Positions 15,962 through 21,380 of a DNA stretch of 21,380 nucleotides are shown piece after piece. Positions within the stretch are counted from its first letter, which is position 1, and each line of letters begins with the position of its first letter. A program made the position numbers and the translations under genes. Under the pieces are notes generated by a model. That model searched no databases and was not told the origin of the DNA. It saw nothing but the letters and a program-made list of their open reading frames with translations. Source of the stretch: Botryococcus braunii (Eukaryota > Chlorophyta > Trebouxiophyceae); contig KV908363.1 in assembly GCA_002005505.1 (NCBI GenBank), positions 738,453 through 759,832 of the forward strand, given 5' to 3'.

Positions 15962-18648
15962 CAAGATTCACGGGAACTGGCCCAATCTTCTTCGACGACC
16001 ACACTCTGTGAGCTTTCCTTAGTTGGTCGACTATGGCAACCACTTCCGACATGTCGTTGGTTAGCTTCTCGACGTGTTCTTCTACGTTCTCCACCACCGG
16101 TACCGGATTCAACCACTCTTTGGCTTTAAATTCCAAGCATCTAGCAACCCTTCGACGAAGTCAGTCTGCTCTTTGAATTCGCTGATGCTGCTTTGAAGTC
16201 CATCCAAAACCTGGATCTTCAAGCGCTGGAGTTCTTTTGAAGCTGTGCAGTCGTACGCGGCAATCTCCGCCGTTAAATGACCAAACGGCAGGCCTTGGGC
16301 AAGGCGATGTCCTGAACCCGATGAAATAATAATCTCCACGGTGTGTAAAAGCCTTGTGAAAATCCCTTCCGATATGTTTTCTATTTCTATCAAACGTGTA
16401 ACTATCCAGCAAGCAGATACAAGAGCAACGGATATCTGTGATCTCTTTTGGCTTTCGTCTAAACCGAATGTGGTAGTGTCCTGTCCCACGGCTTGTTCAG
16501 CAGCGGCAAGGGACTGAGGTGGCGTGCAATAGTTGCTGAAATGTTTATTCATGACTATGCTCCAGATTCTCAAGACCATTTCGATGGTGCCATTGTCCGC
16601 TAGCGTTTGTATGTCCATCACATCTAGATCAGCAACATTCTGGAGAACACATGAGATATGCATGAGAATGTCCAGCTGGCGTTGCGGTGGTAATGTTGCT
16701 CTGTCTCGTTCATAAGCGACGTATATGCGATGAAAAACATCGGATGTCCATACCACATAACGTTTCGGAAGACTCATGATTTCCGGATCGATTGTTTGAC
16801 GCACGATTCTCTTGAAGGCCATCGAAACTTGTAAGGAGTCCGATGGCCATCCGTGGTTCGTCAAACCTTGCGGGAAATCATCGAGGACAACGTTCCACGA
16901 GGACTCGAGTCGTCTTACCTTGCGAAATGCTTGTTCTGTGGCCATGTCACGAACAGAGCCTTGAGGAGTTCGCAATAGTCGGAGCTCTCCAGCTTGGGGA
17001 AATTCTCTTGATCCGCAAATATCACGTTAATCAGTTGCGCTCCTACACAGCAGCACAGTACGTTATCTGACGTGCAGAGCTGTAAGACTGACGAAAAAGC
17101 TACTTCAAAGACGTCTGGACCGTATGCTTCCAGGAATTCCCCGCTTGTTTCGAATTCGATGGCGCTCTGGAGCTGCGGGCCTGGGGATTCTTGTAACCGT
17201 TGAAGAAGTAAGGATGCTGCCATGAGTTGCATTACAGGAGACGGACAATGGAGCAGAGTATCCAGCAACGAATTTATGGCCTTCTTCGCTGTCTCACTGT
17301 CAGGCAGGCGGGTAATACGTGCATTAAGACGCGAAGACACCTTTTTGGGAACGCGGAGGAAGGTCAGTGCCAAAATGGCTGCGTCGGCTGCGGTGTGACG
17401 GCTGAGTGCATCATTGGGACACATCCGTCTGCTGGCGCATCTGCAATCATTCTCCACAAACAATGGACATTTCCCTCCGTCGTTTCCCCGTTATACAATG
17501 CGCTCAAAAGTGTTGCGCGTATACGGACACCGATTGGATATTGTTCATCATGTATACACGCTGGCATGTCATCCGGAAGGTGGCCATAATCGTCGTGACA
17601 CAGGAGCGCTATCTTGGCCACCAAGAGGGCTGCTTGGACTTGGATGTTCGATGTTCCACCGCATTTTAAGCAGGACAACAGGCTCTGAATAAATATTTCT
17701 ACATGCCTCACGTCTTGCTCGAGAAAGTCTTCCCATCGTGTGAGCGGAGTTCGGAGTATCGGCGGAGGACAGTGCCAATTCTTTCGATGCAAATACTTTT
17801 CCTTGAAACAGTTCGCCTGGAGATCGGGCCCGTTTTACGCCTGGAAGCATGCTTTGAATTCGATGCAGCCTGTTTTGACGCACCTTCTGCTGTTTGCGCG
17901 GCCACTTCCAAAGCTACTTTTGTAAGGCAGCTAAAATACCTCAACATCAAAATGTCCAGGACGGTGACTCGGCTTTCTGAAGAATCCAGTAAGACATCCA
18001 GATTGCTTTCAAGACATGTCAAGACATTTGCTGAGATTGCTTCTTCACATTTATCAAGGCACTGAATCAAGATCCCGCAGAGTTGCTCGCAGCAGGTCAC
18101 AGGAGCACGTTGTTGATCGCCATGTTCAGACTTAGAAGAACTTCGATTATTTCGAACAGATCATTAATTATTGGGTGTTTCACTGAGACCTTTTCAAGCA
18201 TTGTAGAAATATGTGTTACAAACTCAGGAAAATCCGAGCCCTCATCATTAAGAAACTCTCTGACCTTTTCTTGGAACGAGCCTTCGTGCTTGCAACAGAG
18301 CAAAAGGCGGCAGTTCTCTTGACAAGCGCGCAATAGTTTTTTTCTTGATCTCTGCTTGTTCGAGCTCGAGGCTGATTCGACATACCATTTGTCCGTGCCT
18401 GCTGCCTGAACATTTCCGTGTCGACCTTGGGTTTTTGCCATCTGACCTTGCTTCCTTTGCTTTCTGCACTACATCTGCCGATGACAACTTTGCTCCTGAG
18501 AGCGGAGCCGGGCAGTGGCAAATTCGATAGTATCTGACTCTTTTGGTCTCTCAATCTGTAGATTAAGTTCAGGTCCCTCAAGGTATGCTTTATGGTCCTG
18601 ACCCGTTCGTCCATTTGACCCCTGTCTCCCTAATCCATAAGGCGCCAA
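15962..18648 (-). pseudogene. Copy B of the unrecognised helical-repeat gene, heavily frame-broken
   Basis: Same acceptor as copy A (exon from 18648, CTGCAG at the boundary). The first part, intact in copy A for about 178 codons, is broken in B by several single-base losses (for example AAGGCGCC against AAGGCCGCC and AATCTGTAG against AATCTTGTAG), leaving overlapping ORFs in three frames. Further losses lie near 17435 (GCTGGCGC against GCTGGGCGC), 16950 and 16136 (CCAAGC against CCAAAGC). B keeps the Leu codon where A has TAG, and keeps the base lost in A near 2510 and 830. The shared TGA (at the CTCCTGTGACC site, near 18097) is present here too. The two copies therefore decayed independently after the duplication, on top of a shared break. 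Not recognised as a named family. Confidence 0.65.
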
Positions 18649-18771
18649 CTGCAGCAAACTGATCAGTGTTAAATACTGTGGCTATAGGTTGTTCCGGAAT
18701 TATAAGTCTCCGAAATGCTTTAAGCAGCCCGTTGGGCGTTATGTTGTATACAAGGTTACAAGGGTACAGGG

Positions 18772-18795
18772 GTACAAGGGTAGGTACCCTTATAC
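18772..18795. repeat. 11-bp inverted repeat upstream of copy B, one mismatch
   Basis: Counterpart of 3244-3267 (GTACAAGGGTA, then GG, then TACCCTTATAC). Confidence 0.75.
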
Positions 18796-19299
18796 CTGTT
18801 CTACGTAAGTATACACAAGCACATAAGTCTTCAAATCAGCCGCGCTGTACTGAAATTATTCAATATTGTGCTTCCCTGGACTATGACGAATACGCTTGTA
18901 TAATGTATATTAGCTACACCTCTTGGCCCTGAAGTTACAGGGACCACCATTTTGAACAAGAATCCGACGATTTTCTCGCTTGCAATTCGGTCAGCAGTGT
19001 ATTGCAAAGGAAATCAGCAAAATTGCTCGCACCGTGGCCTGTCAAGTCTGCAAGTGTATGTGTTAGTCTCAGAGACCATGTATGGAAGAATACTTCCGAA
19101 GGTTGCGCTCGGAGTTACGTTGCGCAGCAATGTCAGAATTTGCGGTCGGATGCTTATGAAAAACAATCATCGAGTTTAGTTTTTCCCCTTCATCCGAAAC
19201 ATAAAGTTCCGAAGTGACAAGTAAAGCGCCGCTAACCACCATCGAACTATCTCGTTCGGTAGCTACAGGCGCCGGCTAGTCGTACGATCGGCTGTTGTC

Positions 19300-19630
19300 T
19301 CGCGTCCTTACGGGAACCCGTAAGACCTTCCGGTCTTTGCGGACCTCTCCGATACCCTTCGCCCTGTGGAGCCGCTGGCACCCACAGGCTTCCGTCTCGC
19401 AAAGCTGGCTGAAGCGCGCCGGAACCTTTCCCGCGCTTTTCTCTCTCGCCGATGTGGTACCTTCGCAGCACCCCGAGCCTGTACGTACCACCTGGCGCTC
19501 GTGGCCACACAGGAGACCGTTCAAGCCTCTGGGTACCGTCTACGGAGACCCACGACTTCTCGTACCTCCTTGGGCGTTGTTTTCTGGTGCGGAAATCGCA
19601 CTTACGGTATTCATAGCTACGGAATAGTAA
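19300..19630. other. GC-rich, stop-poor segment with consecutive hairpins
   Basis: Most reading frames on both strands are open across this segment (two on plus, three on minus over much of it). Stems follow one another: CTTACGGG/CCCGTAAG (19307-19324), AAGACC/GGTCTT (19322-19337), CCTGTGG/CCACAGG (19363-19388), AAGCGCG/CGCGCTT (19412-19438) and GTGGTAC/GTACCAC (19454-19491). I do not recognise any protein. No single frame can be chosen, so I annotate it as structure rather than a gene. Confidence 0.45.
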
Positions 19631-20154
19631 CTTTGTAATAACTGTTGTTATATTGACCGTGCAATAAGCACAATTATTGAGTTCTCCGTCGTGTACCTTG
19701 ATACTTCCGTGCATTGTTGATTGACGAGATGTTCGGGTGCCTGTTTGCCCCGTTACTACTTTCGGCAATGGCCATACAGGTATGCCCTGTTTGACTTCTC
19801 TTTCCTGTTTGTATATGTCCATCGCCACATTATACGAGAAGAAGACGGTTCTCCCTGCACCTGTTGCAGTCGTCCATCCCCGGGTAAGCGCTTTCATTAC
19901 CCTCCGGATCCGAATTAAAAGCTTCATTCTTTGATGCACCGGTTTTCAAACCCTCCTATTGTTTTTGTCAACTTAAATCTCGCGAATTCTATCGACATGC
20001 TAAATATGACCCAATGCTGTGCTATCGTTATGCAGAAGTTCGCCTTTTTTCATACCCCTTTTCTTGGATTTCCGTTGTTTTCGTCAAGATATAGCTTATG
20101 TCTGTGTTTCCAGCGCAACTCGCAAATGTTTCCCTCCACTGCCGTTGATGCAAG
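19631..20154. other. Non-coding stretch
   Basis: AT-rich sequence with no supported gene, RNA or repeat. Confidence 0.4.
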
Positions 20155-20555
<401 letters not shown>

Positions 20556-20843
20556 TCTCTCTCTCTTCTTCTCTCTCTCTCTCTCTCTTCTCTCTCTCTT
20601 CTCTCTCTTCTCTCTCTCTCTTCTCTCTCTCTCTCCTCTCTCTCTCTCTCCTCTCTCTCTCCTCCTCTCCTCTCTCTCTCCCCTCCCTCCTCTCCCCCCT
20701 CTTCCTCTCTCTCCTCTCTCCTCTCTCCTCCCCTCTCTCCCTCCTCTCTCCTCTCCTCTCTCTCTCTCCTCTTCTCTCTCTCTCTCTCTCCTCTTCTCTC
20801 TCCTCTCTCTCCTCCTCTCTCTCTCCTCCTCCCTCTCTCCTCT

Positions 20844-20884
<41 letters not shown>

Positions 20885-20972
20885 CTTCTCCTCTCCTCTC
20901 TCTCTCTCTTCTCTCTCTCTCTTCTCCCTCCCTCCTTCCCTCCCTCCCCCTTCCCTCCCTCCCCTCTCCCCT
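20556..20972. repeat. 417-bp uninterrupted homopyrimidine tract
   Basis: Only C and T on the plus strand over the whole interval, mostly CT with CCT, TTC and CCCTC variants. Such tracts can form intramolecular triplex (H-DNA). Frames through it give Arg/Glu or Ser/Leu repeats, which are artefacts. Confidence 0.97.
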
Positions 20973-21130
20973 GCTTGTGTTTTTTGACTACACCACCTAT
21001 TTTCGGCCCCAAGATTCCGCGTTCCCGTCTGCACGATTTCTGGTGTGCGGTTAGGATGAGCTTCACTTCTTAACACTAAACAATAGTACAGCTGATAAGA
21101 CGTCCAAGTTCGTGTTTTTAGTGAGCCAGA

Positions 21131-21182
21131 ATGTCCACCCGACGTGCGTCTTCAGCAGATATGGCTTGGGAAACGTTGTCCG
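21131..21182 (+). CDS. Candidate first coding exon of a plus-strand gene
   Basis: ATG at 21131 (A at -3) opens MSTRRASSADMAWETLS and ends at a strong donor, CCG/GTGAGT (21182/21183). It is short and unsupported by homology. The polypyrimidine (GA on the other strand) tract ends about 160 bp upstream, which would fit a GA-rich promoter region. The gene would continue off the right edge. Confidence 0.3.
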
Positions 21183-21380
21183 GTGAGTCTCCGGATCCGC
21201 GCCAGCCTATTCAGTACACGTTTCATTAGATGGCCATAAGCGAGGATTTATTTACAACACACTGCAAGGGAGGGCTAACTTACAACACCATACCAGGAAA
21301 CCGATGCTATGACCCGCGCCTCCCATACTTGATCCAGCAGACACATGCGCTGCCAAAATCATCGTGACCAAGATAACTGA

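Larger units (their letters stand above)
15960..19305 (-). repeat. Segmental duplication, copy B
   Basis: Collinear with 438-3830. Homology begins at TTCAAGATTCACGGG (near 15960), directly beside the candidate short intron, and fades in the GC-rich sequence around 19285-19305. Confidence 0.85.

Noticed and set aside
19247..19939. 230-aa minus-strand ORF
   Set aside because: No recognisable domain, overlaps other open frames of the GC-rich segment, and its remaining part runs through ordinary AT-rich DNA.

Overview
This is a eukaryotic, probably animal, genomic window. It has interrupted coding sequence with splice-like junctions, long dinucleotide microsatellites, a local segmental duplication and an LTR retrotransposon. 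I cannot name the species. A marine invertebrate or basal chordate would fit the repeat content, but that is a guess.

Layout. (1) 1-3830 holds copy A of a duplicated minus-strand gene that I do not recognise. It encodes a helical, Leu-rich, possibly ARM/HEAT-like protein. Copy A carries several reading-frame lesions, and at the left edge it runs into coding minisatellites with 54-bp and 36-bp units. (2) 3831-5414 looks like intron or intergenic DNA with (GT)n and (GT)n-(GC)n tracts. (3) 5415-12766 contains a host coding exon (minus strand) split by a complete 7,140-bp Ty1/copia element at 5521-12660. The element has two 691-bp LTRs that read as identical, and is flanked by the 5-bp target duplication CAAAC. 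(4) 12767-15907 has a compound CA/GC microsatellite, several candidate minus-strand exons with splice-like ends, and a dense array of ordered hairpins at 14936-15380. (5) 15958-19305 is copy B of the duplicated gene, more degraded than copy A. (6) 19306-21380 has a GC-rich, stop-poor hairpin segment, a two-copy unit of about 250 bp carrying CT microsatellites, a 417-bp uninterrupted homopyrimidine tract, and a candidate first coding exon of a plus-strand gene.

The copia element reads right to left: 5' LTR, a primer-binding site matching the anticodon-loop region of initiator tRNA-Met, a 90-codon leader ORF, Gag-protease-integrase start, one in-frame TAG, rest of integrase, an unusually long linker, reverse transcriptase, RNase H, polypurine tract, 3' LTR. 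The most striking observation is the leader ORF. Its N-terminus matches the histone H3 tail around K4 and K9 (RTKQTARK, then Thr-Thr where H3 has Ser-Thr). It also has a PPSY motif, and its stop codon overlaps the Gag start as ATGA. This suggests a retrotransposon accessory protein that mimics the H3 tail and whose translation is coupled to Gag.

No tRNA, rRNA or CRISPR array was supported. All homology statements come from motif reading by eye; no database search was possible.
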